Assembly: GCF_022844465.1 (NCBI RefSeq)
Contig: NZ_JALHLP010000010.1
Location: 62,001-126,000, forward strand
Direction of reading: 5' to 3'
Source of the DNA: Bradyrhizobium sp.
GTDB lineage: Bacteria; Pseudomonadota; Alphaproteobacteria; Rhizobiales; Xanthobacteraceae
Length of the DNA: 64,000 nt
Positions 25,992 to 35,571 of this stretch are shown here, piece after piece. A model generated the notes under the pieces. The model saw only the letters and a list, made by a program, of their open reading frames with translations, searched no databases and had not been told where the DNA came from. The stretch's first letter is position 1. Each line of letters opens with the position of its first letter. The position numbers and the translations under genes were made by a program.

Positions 25992-27300
25992 GCCGGAGGC
26001 GAACGACGAAACCACGGCGGCCCGAAAGCGCGTTGGCCGCGGCATCGGCCGACGGTTGGTATCTCTGACGATCGCGTTCCTGATTCTGGGCGGGCTCGGC
26101 TATCTCGGCTGGAATGCCTTTCAGCAGAAGCCCGCCGCCACTGGCCGCGGCGGGCCCGGCGCGCGTCCCGATCTTCCGGTGCCCGTGCTGGCCGCGACGC
26201 CCCGTAGGCAGGATGTCCCGGTCTATCTTGACGGGGTCGGCTCGGTCCGTGCGCTGAATACGGTGACGGTGCGCTCGCAGGTCGACGGCAAGCTGATTGC
26301 GGTGAACTTCGTCGAGGGCCAGGACGTCCGGAAGGGCGACGTGCTCGCCGAGATCGATCCGGTGATCTATCAGGCGCAGTACGACCAGGCCGTGGCGAAG
26401 AAGGCGCAGGACGAGGCGTTGCTCGCCAACCAGAAGCTCGACCTCGCGCGCTATCAGCAGCTTGCGGCGTCCAACGCCGGCTCCAAGCAGCAGGCCGACA
26501 CCCAGCGCGCGGTGGTGGCCCAGCAGGAGGCGTTGGTGAATGCCGATCAGGCGGCGATCGACAACGCCAAGGCGATGCTTGGCTATACCCGGATCGTCGC
26601 CCCGATCTCGGGACGCGCCGGCCTGCGCCTGGTCGACCAGGGCAACATCATCCGCGCCGCCGACGCGACCGGCCTCGTCATCATCACCCAGCTACAGCCG
26701 ATCGTCGTCCAATTCAGTCTGCCGCAGCAGCAGATCGTGCGCGTGAACGCTGCGGCGGGCAAAGGCACGTTGGCGGTCGATGTGTTCGGCAATGACGGCG
26801 TCACCGTCGTCGATACCGGCACGCTCAAGGGCATCGACAACCAGGTCGATCCGACGACGGGAACGTTGAAGCTCAGGGCCGAATTTCCCAACGCCTCGTT
26901 CCAGCTTTGGCCCGGACAATTCGTCAACGTGCGGCTGAAGGTCGAGACACTTGAGCAGGCGATCGTGGTGCCGACATCGGCGGTGCAGCGCGGCCCGGCC
27001 GGGACGTTCAGCTACGTGATCGGCCCCGACAACACAGCGACGGCCCGGCCGGTGGCGGTGACGCAGCAGAACGAGAACGACGCCGTGATCGCAAGCGGGC
27101 TCACGACCAGCGACCGTGTCGTCACCACCGGCTTTGCCAACCTGTCCGACGGCGCCAAGGTTCTGATCGGCGCCGATGACCGGCCGCCGACGGCGGATTT
27201 GGCGCCCCGCAAGCGCAACCGCGCTCCCGATGCCAAGGGTGGACAGTCCGGCGGGCAATCGGGCGGGCAGCCTGGTGGCGCAGCGAAGTCGCAGCCTTGA
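25981..27300 (+). CDS. mdtA: RND efflux periplasmic adaptor (MdtA-like)
   Basis: 439 residues from ATG 25981. One N-terminal transmembrane segment (about 26-46) is followed by the lipoyl/biotin-like half VRSQVDGKLIAVNFVEGQDV, an alpha-hairpin rich in Ala/Gln, the second lipoyl half VAPISGRAGLRLVDQGNII, and beta-barrel and membrane-proximal domains. A Gly/Gln-rich tail (SGGQSGGQPGG) ends the protein. It links the outer-membrane factor to the pumps. MdtA likeness is inferred mainly from the paired MdtB/MdtC-type pumps downstream. Confidence 0.88.
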   Translation: MLFRPEANDETTAARKRVGRGIGRRLVSLTIAFLILGGLGYLGWNAFQQKPAATGRGGPGARPDLPVPVLAATPRRQDVPVYLDGVGSVRALNTVTVRSQVDGKLIAVNFVEGQDVRKGDVLAEIDPVIYQAQYDQAVAKKAQDEALLANQKLDLARYQQLAASNAGSKQQADTQRAVVAQQEALVNADQAAIDNAKAMLGYTRIVAPISGRAGLRLVDQGNIIRAADATGLVIITQLQPIVVQFSLPQQQIVRVNAAAGKGTLAVDVFGNDGVTVVDTGTLKGIDNQVDPTTGTLKLRAEFPNASFQLWPGQFVNVRLKVETLEQAIVVPTSAVQRGPAGTFSYVIGPDNTATARPVAVTQQNENDAVIASGLTTSDRVVTTGFANLSDGAKVLIGADDRPPTADLAPRKRNRAPDAKGGQSGGQSGGQPGGAAKSQP

Positions 27301-27346
27301 CCCCCGACGCCGCGCTCGAAACGACGTCGCGAGCGGTAGCGCGACC

Positions 27347-30300
27347 ATGAGCGTCTCCGAACCGTTCATCCACCGGCCGATCGCGACCTCGCTGTTGGGC
27401 GTCGCGCTCATGATCGGCGGCGCGCTTGGCTATTGGGCGCTGCCGGTTTCGGCGCTGCCGCAGGTCGATTTCCCCACCGTGCAGGTGACGACGCAATTGC
27501 CCGGCGCCAGCCCCGACGTGATCGCGTCGCTGATCACAGCGCCGCTGGAGCGCCAGCTCGGGCAAATTCCTTCGCTGTCGTCGATGCAATCGACGAGTTC
27601 GTTTGGCGTCAGCCAGATCGCGCTGCAATTTGATCTCAACCGCGACATCGACGGCGCGACCCAGGACGTGCAGGCCGCGATCAACGCAGCGGCGGGAATC
27701 CTGCCGAGGAACCTGCCGTATCCCCCAGTTTACGCCAAGGTGAATCCGGCCGACGCGCCGGTCCTGACGCTGGCGTTGACCTCGGAGACGGTTTCGCTGC
27801 GGGCCATGAGCGATATTGCCGACACCGTTCTGGCGCAGCGGCTCAGCCAGATTTCCGGCGTCGGGCGGGTCGCGGTGCTGGGCGGGTTGAAGCCTGCGGT
27901 GCGGGTACAGGCCGATCTGGCGAGGCTGGCTGCCTACGGTCTCTCGATGGAAGATCTGCGCCTGGCCATCGCCGGCGCCAACGTGTCCGGGCCAAAAGGT
28001 TCACTCGACGGCGCGCGGCAGGCCTACACCATTGCCGCCAATGACCAGATCGCGGCGGCGGACGCCTACAAGCCGATCATCATCGCCTATCGCAACGGAT
28101 CGCCCGTCACCATTGGCGACGTTGCCGTCATCGTCGACGGGCTGGAAAACAACCGCACCGGCGGCTGGTACCAGGGCACGCCGGCCGTGATCATCGACAT
28201 CCAGCGCCAACCGGGCGCCAATGTGATCGAGGTGGTCCGGCAGATCCGCGCCGAAATCCCCAAAGTGCAGCGCGCGATCCCCGCCGGCGTCAATCTGACC
28301 ATCGTCTCCGACCGCACCGTCACCATCCGCGCCTCGGTGCGCGACGTGCAATTCACGCTGATCCTGAGCGTGGTTCTGGTCACGCTGGTGGTGCTGTTGT
28401 TCCTGCGGTCGCTGCGCGCGACGCTGATTGCGGGCGTGGCGCTGCCGCTGTCTTTGATCACCAGCTTCGGCATCATGTACTTCGCGGGCTTCAGCCTCGA
28501 CAATCTGTCGCTGATGGCCTTGACGATAGGTACCGGCTTCGTCGTCGACGACGCCATCGTCATGATCGAGAACATCGTCCGCCATATGGAGGACGGCGAA
28601 TCCGTCATGGAGGCGTCGCTGAAGGGCGCCAGCGAAATCGGCTTCACCGTGATCTCGCTGACGGTATCCTTGGTAGCGGTCTTCATTCCCCTCCTGTTCA
28701 TGTCGGGGTTGGTCGGGCGCATGTTCCGCGAATTCGCGCTCACCCTGACGATCGCGGTGGTGACCTCGGCGATCGTCTCGCTGACCCTGACGCCGATGAT
28801 GTGCTCGCGACTGTTGAAGCACGCCGGCGAGGAGATGACGGTTCCGGGGCTCGCCGCCGTCAGCCGCGGTATCGAACGCATGGTCGCGTTCTACCATCGC
28901 ACGCTGCTGATGGTGCTGCAGCGCCAGCGCGCCACGCTGCTGGTGACGTTCGCCACCATCGGCGCCACCATCGGTCTGTACGTGATTGTGCCCAAGGGCT
29001 TTTTGCCGGTGCAGGACACGGCCTCGATCACGGCTGTGACCGAGGCCGGGCCCGACGTTTCGTTCGCGGAGATGCAGAACCGGCAGGCGATCGCGGCGGC
29101 AGCCATTCAGGCCGATCCTGATGTCGTCGGGGTGGTTTCCGTGATCGGCGCAGGAACAGTCAATCCGACCGCCAATGTCGGACGTCTGGTGATGGCGCTA
29201 AGGCCGCGCGGCGAACGCCGCGACGACGTTACGATCGTGATCGACAGGTTGAAACGGCGCACGGCGTCGATCCCCGGCATGACCATCTATTTCCAGCCGG
29301 TGCAGGATGTTCAGATATCGACCAGGTCGAGCCGCTCGCAGTACCAGTACACGCTGACCGGTACCGACGCCGCGGAGGTGACGTCGTGGTCGAAACGGCT
29401 CGTCGCCGAAATGCGTCGTGATCCCTTGTTCCGCGACGTCTCGTCGGAAGCGCAGGAGGAGGGGTTGCGCGCCGCGCTCGACATCGACCGCCAGCGCGCG
29501 GGGCAGCTCGGCGTCAGCATTCAGGCGGTGAACGACGCGCTCAACGACGCTTTTGCGCAACGGCAGATTTCGACGATCTACGGTCAGGCCAATCAGTATC
29601 GCGTGGTGCTGGAGGCGATGCCAATCTACCAGCGCGATCCGTCGGTCCTTTCAAAGATCTATCTGCCCGGCGCTGCCGGGGCCGCCGGCGCGCCGGGCGC
29701 CCAGGTGCCCTTGTCGGCGGTGGCGACGCTGACCCGCACCACCGCGCCGCTGGCGATTTCGCATTACGCGCAATTTCCGGCCGTCTCGCTCAGCTTCAAC
29801 CTCGCGCCCGGCGCAGCGCTGGGCGATGCGGTTGAGGCGGTTAAGGCGATCGAAGGTCGAATCGCCATGCCCGGCAGTATCGTCGGCGTGTTCGCGGGCG
29901 ATGCGGCCGAATTCTCCAGGTCGCTCGCAGGGCAACCATGGCTCATCCTGGCGGCGATCGTCACTGTCTACATCGTGCTCGGCGTACTCTATGAGAGCTA
30001 TATTCATCCGATCACCATTCTCTCGACGCTGCCTTCGGCGGGCGTCGGCGCGATCCTGGCCCTGATGCTGTTCGGCCAGGACCTTTCCGTCATCGGCCTG
30101 ATCGGCATCATTCTCTTGATGGGCATCGTCAAGAAGAACGCGATCATGATGATCGACTTTGCGCTGGACGCGGAGCGCCATCAGGGGATGTCACCCCATG
30201 ACGCCATCGTGCAAGCCTGCCTGCTCCGGTTCCGCCCCATTATGATGACGACGCTGGCCGCGCTGTTCGGAGCGCTGCCGCTGGCGATCGAAGGCGGCAC

Positions 30301-30493
30301 CGGCGCCGAATTGCGTTTTCCGCTCGGCATTTCCATCATCGGCGGGTTGCTGCTGAGCCAGTTGCTGACGCTGTACACGACGCCCGTCATCTATCTCGCA
30401 CTCGACCGCTTCAACCGCAAGATCCAGAACAACGCGCCGGAAGCTGGACCGCGCCTGCCGCCGAACGCCGGCGCCACCGAGGGGATGCAGTAG
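27347..30493 (+). CDS. mdtB: RND multidrug efflux pump (MdtB-like)
   Basis: 1048 residues from ATG 27347. A typical RND transporter with 12 transmembrane helices and two large periplasmic loops. The proton-relay aspartates are in TGFVVDDAIVMIEN (TM4). The duplicated N-terminal signature of each half is visible, and KKNAIMMIDFALDAE is in TM10-11. It is directly followed by a second, different RND gene with no gap. That tandem arrangement is the hallmark of MdtBC systems, which work as B2C heterotrimers with novobiocin or bile salts as known substrates in enteric bacteria; substrates here are unknown. Confidence 0.9.
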   Translation: MSVSEPFIHRPIATSLLGVALMIGGALGYWALPVSALPQVDFPTVQVTTQLPGASPDVIASLITAPLERQLGQIPSLSSMQSTSSFGVSQIALQFDLNRDIDGATQDVQAAINAAAGILPRNLPYPPVYAKVNPADAPVLTLALTSETVSLRAMSDIADTVLAQRLSQISGVGRVAVLGGLKPAVRVQADLARLAAYGLSMEDLRLAIAGANVSGPKGSLDGARQAYTIAANDQIAAADAYKPIIIAYRNGSPVTIGDVAVIVDGLENNRTGGWYQGTPAVIIDIQRQPGANVIEVVRQIRAEIPKVQRAIPAGVNLTIVSDRTVTIRASVRDVQFTLILSVVLVTLVVLLFLRSLRATLIAGVALPLSLITSFGIMYFAGFSLDNLSLMALTIGTGFVVDDAIVMIENIVRHMEDGESVMEASLKGASEIGFTVISLTVSLVAVFIPLLFMSGLVGRMFREFALTLTIAVVTSAIVSLTLTPMMCSRLLKHAGEEMTVPGLAAVSRGIERMVAFYHRTLLMVLQRQRATLLVTFATIGATIGLYVIVPKGFLPVQDTASITAVTEAGPDVSFAEMQNRQAIAAAAIQADPDVVGVVSVIGAGTVNPTANVGRLVMALRPRGERRDDVTIVIDRLKRRTASIPGMTIYFQPVQDVQISTRSSRSQYQYTLTGTDAAEVTSWSKRLVAEMRRDPLFRDVSSEAQEEGLRAALDIDRQRAGQLGVSIQAVNDALNDAFAQRQISTIYGQANQYRVVLEAMPIYQRDPSVLSKIYLPGAAGAAGAPGAQVPLSAVATLTRTTAPLAISHYAQFPAVSLSFNLAPGAALGDAVEAVKAIEGRIAMPGSIVGVFAGDAAEFSRSLAGQPWLILAAIVTVYIVLGVLYESYIHPITILSTLPSAGVGAILALMLFGQDLSVIGLIGIILLMGIVKKNAIMMIDFALDAERHQGMSPHDAIVQACLLRFRPIMMTTLAALFGALPLAIEGGTGAELRFPLGISIIGGLLLSQLLTLYTTPVIYLALDRFNRKIQNNAPEAGPRLPPNAGATEGMQ

Positions 30494-33400
30494 ATGGCAT
30501 CGATCTCGGGGCCGTTCATCCGCAGGCCGGTCGGCACCACGCTGCTGGCGATCGGGCTGTTTCTGGTCGGCATGGTCGCCTACGTATTCCTGCCGGTGTC
30601 GGCGGTTCCCAATATCGATTTTCCGATGATCCGTGTTTCTGCCAGCCGCCCCGGCGCGGACCCGTCGGTGATGGCGGCGACGGTCGCCGCTCCGCTGGAG
30701 CGGCGGCTCGGCCAGATCGCCGGCGTCGACCAGATCACCTCGACCAGTTCGCTCGGCGTCACCAGCATCCAGCTTCAGTTCGCGATCGGGCGCAATATAG
30801 ATCGCGCCGCGCGCGACGTGCAGGCTGCCATCAACGCCTCGCTGGCCGATCTGCCGACCGATCTGCCGTCGTTGCCGAGGTTCCGCAAGGCCAATCCCGC
30901 GGCCGCGCCGGTGCTGGTGCTGGCGCTGACCTCGAAGACACTCACGACCAGCGCCATGTATGATGTGGCCGATACCGTGGTCGCGCAGCGCATCTCGCAG
31001 GTGCCGGGCGTCGGCGACGTCATCGTCAGCGGCGCGGACCAGCCGGCGGTGCGCATCGCGCTCAACCCGGTCGCGCTTTCGAACGCGGGGATCTCGACCG
31101 ACGACGTGCGGCTCGCGATCATCAACGCCAATCCGCTGGGGCCGGTCGGGATTTTCAACGGCGATCGCCAGAGCGAGACGATCTCGACCAACCTGCAAAT
31201 GCGCGCCGCGGCCGAGTTCCGCGACATCATCGTCAAGAGCTCGGGTGGCAATTTCGTCCGTCTTTCCGACGTCGCCGAGGTCGAGGATTCCGTCCGCAAC
31301 AGCCGCTCGATCGCCTGGTTCAACAAGCAACCGGCGGTGCTGATCCAGATCACCAAGCAGGGCGACGCCAATGTGATCGACACCGTCGACCGGGTGAAGG
31401 CGTTGCTGCCGGAGCTGAAGCAATGGTTGCCCGGCGGCGTCGAGATTTCGACGCTGGTCGACCGCACCGGGACCATTCGCGCCAGTGTGCTCGACATGCA
31501 GTTTACGCTGCTGGCGACCGCCTTCCTGGTGATGGTAGTGGTGTTCGCATTCCTGCGGCGGATGACGCCGACGATCGCGGCCGGCGTCTCGGTGCCGCTG
31601 GCGCTGGCGGGCACCTGCGCCGGCATGTGGCTGGCCGGATTCTCGATCGACAATCTGTCGCTGATGGCGCTCGCGATCTCGGTCGGCTTCGTGGTCGACG
31701 ACGCCATCGTCATGATCGAGAACATGTACCGCAACCTCGAACGGGGCATGGCGCCCTATCCGGCGGCGGTGGAGGGCGCCAAGCAGATCGGCTTTACGGT
31801 GCTCTCGATCAGCCTGTCGCTGGTCGCGGCCTTCACGCCGCTGATCTTCATGGACGGGATCGTCGGCCGGCTGCTGCGCGAGTTCTCGCTGACCTTGACG
31901 TTTGCCATCGTGGTTTCGACCGTGGTGTCGCTCACGGTCACCCCGATGATCTGCGCGCACTACATCAAGCAGGCGACCTCCGACCGGGCGACCTGGTTCG
32001 ACCGCCTGGTCGAGGGCACGCTGTCGCGCATCGTGGCCTTCTACACCTGGACGCTGCGGGCTGTGATGAATTTCCCGTTCCTGACGCTGCTGGTGTTCTT
32101 TGCAACCATCGCGCTGACGGTGGTGCTCTATATCAAGATACCCAAGGGTTATTTTCCGACCGACGACAGCGGCTTCGTCATTGGCGCGACGCGCGCTTCC
32201 CCCGATACGTCGTTCCAGGCGATGTTGGCGCTGCAGCAGCAACTGGCCGACATCGTGATGGCCGATCCGGCCGTGGCCGGCGTCGGTTCTTCCCTCGGCG
32301 GCGTCGGTGGTCCCGGCGGCGGCGGCGCCAACCGCGGCACGATGTTCATCAGCCTGAAGCCGCCGGAGCAGCGGGCGGGCCTGTCGACCGCGCAGGTGAT
32401 CGACCGGCTGCGCCGGAGCCTCTACCGGGTGCCTGGTATCCGCCTGTTCATGTTCGCCGCGCAGGATATCCGCACCGGCGGGCGACAAAGCGATTCCGAC
32501 TATCAATATACGCTGTCGAGCACCGACCTTGATCTGCTGCAGAAGTGGGCGCCGCTGGTCGCCAAGCGTCTGGAAACCGTGGCGGGCATTACCGACATCT
32601 CCAGCGACCGCGATTCCGGCGGGCTGCAATTGTCGCTGGTGATCGATCGCAAGATCGCGTCGAGCCTAGGCGTTCGGGTCCAGGACATCGACAACGCCCT
32701 GAACAACGCCTTCGCGCAGCGCCAGATTTCGATCGTCTATACCCAGCGCAACCAGTACATGGTGGTGCTGGAAATCGACCCCAGGTTCCAGGGCGACCCT
32801 TCCAGCCTGGAGCGCATCTTCGTCGCCGGCGCCAACAACACCGAGATTCCGTTATCGACCATGGTGCGCTACCAGCGCGGCCTGGCTCCGTTGGCCGTAT
32901 TTCACTCGCAATCGTTCCCCTCGACGACGCTCTCGTTCAATCTTCTGCCCGAGGTGCCGCTGGAGGTCGCGACCTCGAACATCCAGCGCGCGGTCGACGA
33001 ACTGCATATGCCGGAAGGCATCCGCGGCAGTTTCGACGGCAGTGCGGGCGATTTCAACCGAACCAGCGGACGCCAACCGCTGCTGATCCTGGGCGCGCTG
33101 GTGGCGATGTACATCGTGCTCGGCGTGCTCTACGAGAGCCTCGCCCACCCGATCACGATCATTTCCACCTTGCCGTCGGCGGGGCTGGGCGCGCTGCTGG
33201 CGCTGCAGCTGACCGATACGCCGCTGACGATGATCGCCTTCGTCGGCATCATTCTCCTGATCGGCATCGTCAAGAAGAACGGCATCATGATGGTCGATTT
33301 CGCGCTGGATGCCGAGCGCAACCGCGGCCTGGCGCCCCGCGATGCGATCTTCGAGGCCTGCCGCGTCCGTTTCCGGCCGATCTTGATGACGACGATGGCG

Positions 33401-33598
33401 GCGGTGTTCGCCGGCATTCCCCTGGTCGTCGCCACCGGCCCCGGCACCGAACTGCGCCGGCCGCTTGGCATCACCATCATCGGCGGATTGCTGGTCTCGC
33501 AGGTCCTGACCCTGTACACGACGCCGGTGATCTATCTCCTGATCGACCGGCTGCGGCGGCGGTTCCGATCATCCCCGGTCGCGGCGCCGGCCGAGTAG
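30494..33598 (+). CDS. mdtC: RND multidrug efflux pump (MdtC-like)
   Basis: 1034 residues. ATG 30494 follows immediately after the stop of the previous pump. It has the TM4 aspartate pair in VGFVVDDAIVMIENMYRN and KKNGIMMVDFALDAE in the second half. A glycine-rich loop GGVGGPGGGGANRG sits in the second periplasmic region. It is clearly a paralogue of the upstream pump and not a duplicate copy. The long antisense open frame within this gene is a GC-bias shadow. Confidence 0.9.
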   Translation: MASISGPFIRRPVGTTLLAIGLFLVGMVAYVFLPVSAVPNIDFPMIRVSASRPGADPSVMAATVAAPLERRLGQIAGVDQITSTSSLGVTSIQLQFAIGRNIDRAARDVQAAINASLADLPTDLPSLPRFRKANPAAAPVLVLALTSKTLTTSAMYDVADTVVAQRISQVPGVGDVIVSGADQPAVRIALNPVALSNAGISTDDVRLAIINANPLGPVGIFNGDRQSETISTNLQMRAAAEFRDIIVKSSGGNFVRLSDVAEVEDSVRNSRSIAWFNKQPAVLIQITKQGDANVIDTVDRVKALLPELKQWLPGGVEISTLVDRTGTIRASVLDMQFTLLATAFLVMVVVFAFLRRMTPTIAAGVSVPLALAGTCAGMWLAGFSIDNLSLMALAISVGFVVDDAIVMIENMYRNLERGMAPYPAAVEGAKQIGFTVLSISLSLVAAFTPLIFMDGIVGRLLREFSLTLTFAIVVSTVVSLTVTPMICAHYIKQATSDRATWFDRLVEGTLSRIVAFYTWTLRAVMNFPFLTLLVFFATIALTVVLYIKIPKGYFPTDDSGFVIGATRASPDTSFQAMLALQQQLADIVMADPAVAGVGSSLGGVGGPGGGGANRGTMFISLKPPEQRAGLSTAQVIDRLRRSLYRVPGIRLFMFAAQDIRTGGRQSDSDYQYTLSSTDLDLLQKWAPLVAKRLETVAGITDISSDRDSGGLQLSLVIDRKIASSLGVRVQDIDNALNNAFAQRQISIVYTQRNQYMVVLEIDPRFQGDPSSLERIFVAGANNTEIPLSTMVRYQRGLAPLAVFHSQSFPSTTLSFNLLPEVPLEVATSNIQRAVDELHMPEGIRGSFDGSAGDFNRTSGRQPLLILGALVAMYIVLGVLYESLAHPITIISTLPSAGLGALLALQLTDTPLTMIAFVGIILLIGIVKKNGIMMVDFALDAERNRGLAPRDAIFEACRVRFRPILMTTMAAVFAGIPLVVATGPGTELRRPLGITIIGGLLVSQVLTLYTTPVIYLLIDRLRRRFRSSPVAAPAE

Positions 33599-33632
33599 TT
33601 GAATTACCGGCCACGAAGCGTATAGCGGGCGG

Positions 33633-34367
33633 ATGTCAGAACAAGCCAGCCCGAAGACCGAGGCTGCCGCGGAGGTGGTCGCCGACTGCGCCCGCTGCGG
33701 CAAGCCGCTCCCGCTATGCGTTTGCGACAGCGTGACGCCCATCCAAAGCCGGATATCGCTGCTGATCCTGCAGCATCCGCAGGAACAGGACCGGACGCTC
33801 GGCACCGCGCGGCTGACCGCGCTCCACTTCGGGGCTAACGCCGTGCTCAAGATCGGCCTGTCCTGGCCCAGCCTGGCGAAGGCGCTGGGGCGGCCGGTCA
33901 ACGATCCCTCGCGCTGGGCCGTGCTCTATCTCGGCTCCGCCAGGGTTGCCGATCTCGACACCGACGCCGAGATCGTCGCCATCAACCGCAAGGGCGAGGT
34001 CGAGCCAGGCCAGCGCGCCATCCTCAGCGGTATCGAAGGTATCGTGCTGCTCGACGGAACCTGGAGCCAGGCCAAGGCGCTGTGGTGGCGCAATGCCTGG
34101 ATGCTGAAATGCCAGCGGGTCATCCTCGGGCCCAAGCTTCCCTCGCGCTACGGCAAGCTGCGCAAGGAGCCGCGCGGCGACGGCCTGTCCACCATCGAGG
34201 CCGCAGCGCTGCTGCTTGCGGGGATCGACAAACGGCCCGATATCGCCGAGACGCTGATCGGGAGTTTTGAGCGGATGCTGGCGCGATACCGGGAAGTGCA
34301 GGCGGAAATGCCCGAACTCGCGCCCAAGCCGAAGAAGAAGGATTACCGCCGCCGCAAGCGCGCCTGA
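33633..34367 (+). CDS. DTW-domain protein, tRNA-uridine aminocarboxypropyltransferase (TapT-like)
   Basis: 244 residues. The N-terminal cysteines C19, C22, C29 and C31 form a likely zinc site. The family motif DGTW is at 141-144 in VLLDGTWSQAKAL. DTW proteins such as TapT/YfiP install acp3U in tRNA using SAM. A lysine/arginine-rich tail (KPKKKDYRRRKRA) would help RNA binding. Its neighbour 48 bases downstream is a tRNA-Cys gene, though this is not known to be functionally linked. Confidence 0.83.
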   Translation: MSEQASPKTEAAAEVVADCARCGKPLPLCVCDSVTPIQSRISLLILQHPQEQDRTLGTARLTALHFGANAVLKIGLSWPSLAKALGRPVNDPSRWAVLYLGSARVADLDTDAEIVAINRKGEVEPGQRAILSGIEGIVLLDGTWSQAKALWWRNAWMLKCQRVILGPKLPSRYGKLRKEPRGDGLSTIEAAALLLAGIDKRPDIAETLIGSFERMLARYREVQAEMPELAPKPKKKDYRRRKRA

Positions 34368-34415
34368 CCCTCGGTTGCCTATCCCTGGCCGGGCGTATAT
34401 GAGTTCGGCCGATGG

Positions 34416-34489
34416 GGCCACGTGGCGGAGTGGTTACGCAACGGTCTGCAAAACCGTGTACACCAGTTCAATTCTGGTCGTGGCCTCCA
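34416..34489 (+). tRNA. tRNA-Cys (GCA)
   Basis: A full cloverleaf. Acceptor stem GGCCACG pairs with CGTGGCC, the anticodon stem ACGGT/ACCGT carries loop CTGCAAA (anticodon GCA), and the T arm is ACCAG-TTCAATT-CTGGT. Discriminator T, as expected for tRNA-Cys, is followed by an encoded CCA (34487-34489). Confidence 0.97.
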
Positions 34490-34548
34490 TCCACATAATC
34501 AATCAGTTGGACCAATCATATCAGGGGCCGCCGCAAGTTCGTCCGCGG

Positions 34549-34728
34549 TCAGGAAGTGGCATACCAGCCCTCCGGAAACGGAACCAGCGGCCAGCGGGTC
34601 AGATTGTCGTTGGCGGCGCGCGGAACCAGGCGATGAGGCGGGGAGCGAACCATCACGTCATCCTCCGGCGCTGGCGCAATGGCCGTCTGCACGGCTTCCA
34701 GCAACAGGTCGAATTCCACTTCGCTCAT
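34549..34728 (-). CDS. small protein of 59 residues, possible gene remnant
   Basis: The ATG at 34728 has an excellent ribosome-binding site (GGAGAG, 4 bases upstream). The frame runs to a TGA at 34549-34551, giving MSEVEFDLLLEAVQTAIA... and ending FPEGWYATS. The first half looks like an acidic helix; the second half has the block RWPLVPFPEGWYA. That block resembles the start of some Rieske oxygenase alpha subunits, where a Trp-rich segment precedes the iron-sulfur domain, so this may be a truncated remnant. It could also be a genuine small protein. It lies just past tRNA-Cys. Function unknown. Confidence 0.45.
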   Translation of the reverse strand: MSEVEFDLLLEAVQTAIAPAPEDDVMVRSPPHRLVPRAANDNLTRWPLVPFPEGWYATS

Positions 34729-34886
34729 CGCACTCTCCGGGTTGGAGAGGCAATTTTCGCAAAAGGGTTTTGTTTCCAGATTGAACGGACCGCTCGATTC
34801 TTAGAGATTCGAGCAATCATCGCCAACTTGGTTACTGAAGTGTTGAGTTCAAACTCACCCAAGGTAGCTTTGCGTACCGGGCAAGT

Positions 34887-35231
34887 GTGAGCGGAATCAC
34901 ATTCTTCAGGAGACAGATCGCGTATCCGGCTAGGTGTCGCTCGCCTTTTCAGGCGAGCCTGTCAGGGAGATGCGGTCATGAAGGCAAGATTTGCACGAAG
35001 TGCGGCGCCACTCAGCCGCGCCGGTCGGGCTCGACGGTCGGTTTCCTGCTCACGCTGATGGCGACTGCATCGGCGACCGCGCAGGGCACCCCGGAGCAAC
35101 GCCGGGCCTGCACGCCTGACGTCTACCGGCTTTGTGCCGGCGAGATTCCCAACGCCCGGGCGATCACATCCTGCCTGCGGCGCCAAAAGGGGAACCTGAG
35201 CCAGGCCTGCGCGGCGGTGTTCGAACAGTGA
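34887..35231 (+). CDS. small cysteine-rich exported protein, start region probably frameshifted
   Basis: The recognisable part is at 35058-35231: LTLMATASATAQGTPEQ (end of a signal peptide), then a cysteine-rich repeat with CTPDVYRLCAGEI and CLRRQKGNLSQAC. The C-x7-C ... C-x11-C spacing resembles the GLG1-type cysteine-rich repeat. The open frame begins at GTG 34887, but the better start is ATG 34978, 7 bases after GGGAGA, in a different frame; that frame gives MKARFARSAAPLSRAGR and then stops. Joining the two frames would give a perfect signal peptide. Either a frameshift broke the gene or the start is atypical. Role unknown. Confidence 0.5.
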   Translation: MSGITFFRRQIAYPARCRSPFQASLSGRCGHEGKICTKCGATQPRRSGSTVGFLLTLMATASATAQGTPEQRRACTPDVYRLCAGEIPNARAITSCLRRQKGNLSQACAAVFEQ

Positions 35232-35304
35232 GGACAGCCTGCGCTTTGGCGGCCGGTCTCGTCCTTACCTGTTTGAAACGGACATGTTTGAAAGCTGAAT
35301 TTGC

Positions 35305-35379
35305 TGGCTCCCCGGGCTGGATTCGAACCAGCGACCATTCGATTAACAGTCGAATGCTCTACCGCTGAGCTACCGAGGA
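35305..35379 (-). tRNA. tRNA-Asn (GTT)
   Basis: On the minus strand the acceptor stem TCCTCGG pairs with CCGGGGA, the anticodon loop is CTGTTAA (GTT), and the T arm GCTGG-TTCGAAT-CCAGC is perfect. Discriminator G is followed by an encoded CCA (35305-35307). Confidence 0.97.
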
Positions 35380-35571
35380 ACAGGCGAACCGATGTTCGCG
35401 AGCGGGCAGCGTATAACAAAGCCTTCCGGGCTTGCAAAGGACCAAATGGCCGGCTCGATGCCGCCAGCGTTGCCGTCTTCGGCTGTGTTGCGTTTTGCCG
35501 GAGCTTGGACCAAAGATGGCCCGGTTTCAGCGCTCCCGGCGGCAACGCCGCTTGCTTTCAGGGTTTGGCCA

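Noticed and set aside
30191-32629. 812-residue open frame antisense to the two RND pump genes
   Set aside because: It is very rich in Arg, Gln, His and Asp, mirrors the codon bias of the sense genes, and has no recognisable domain; a typical high-GC shadow.
34549-34728. tmRNA tag, because the small frame contains AANDN
   Set aside because: The frame continues for 19 more residues without the Ala-Ala stop of a tag, and no tmRNA acceptor or pseudoknot sequence is present.
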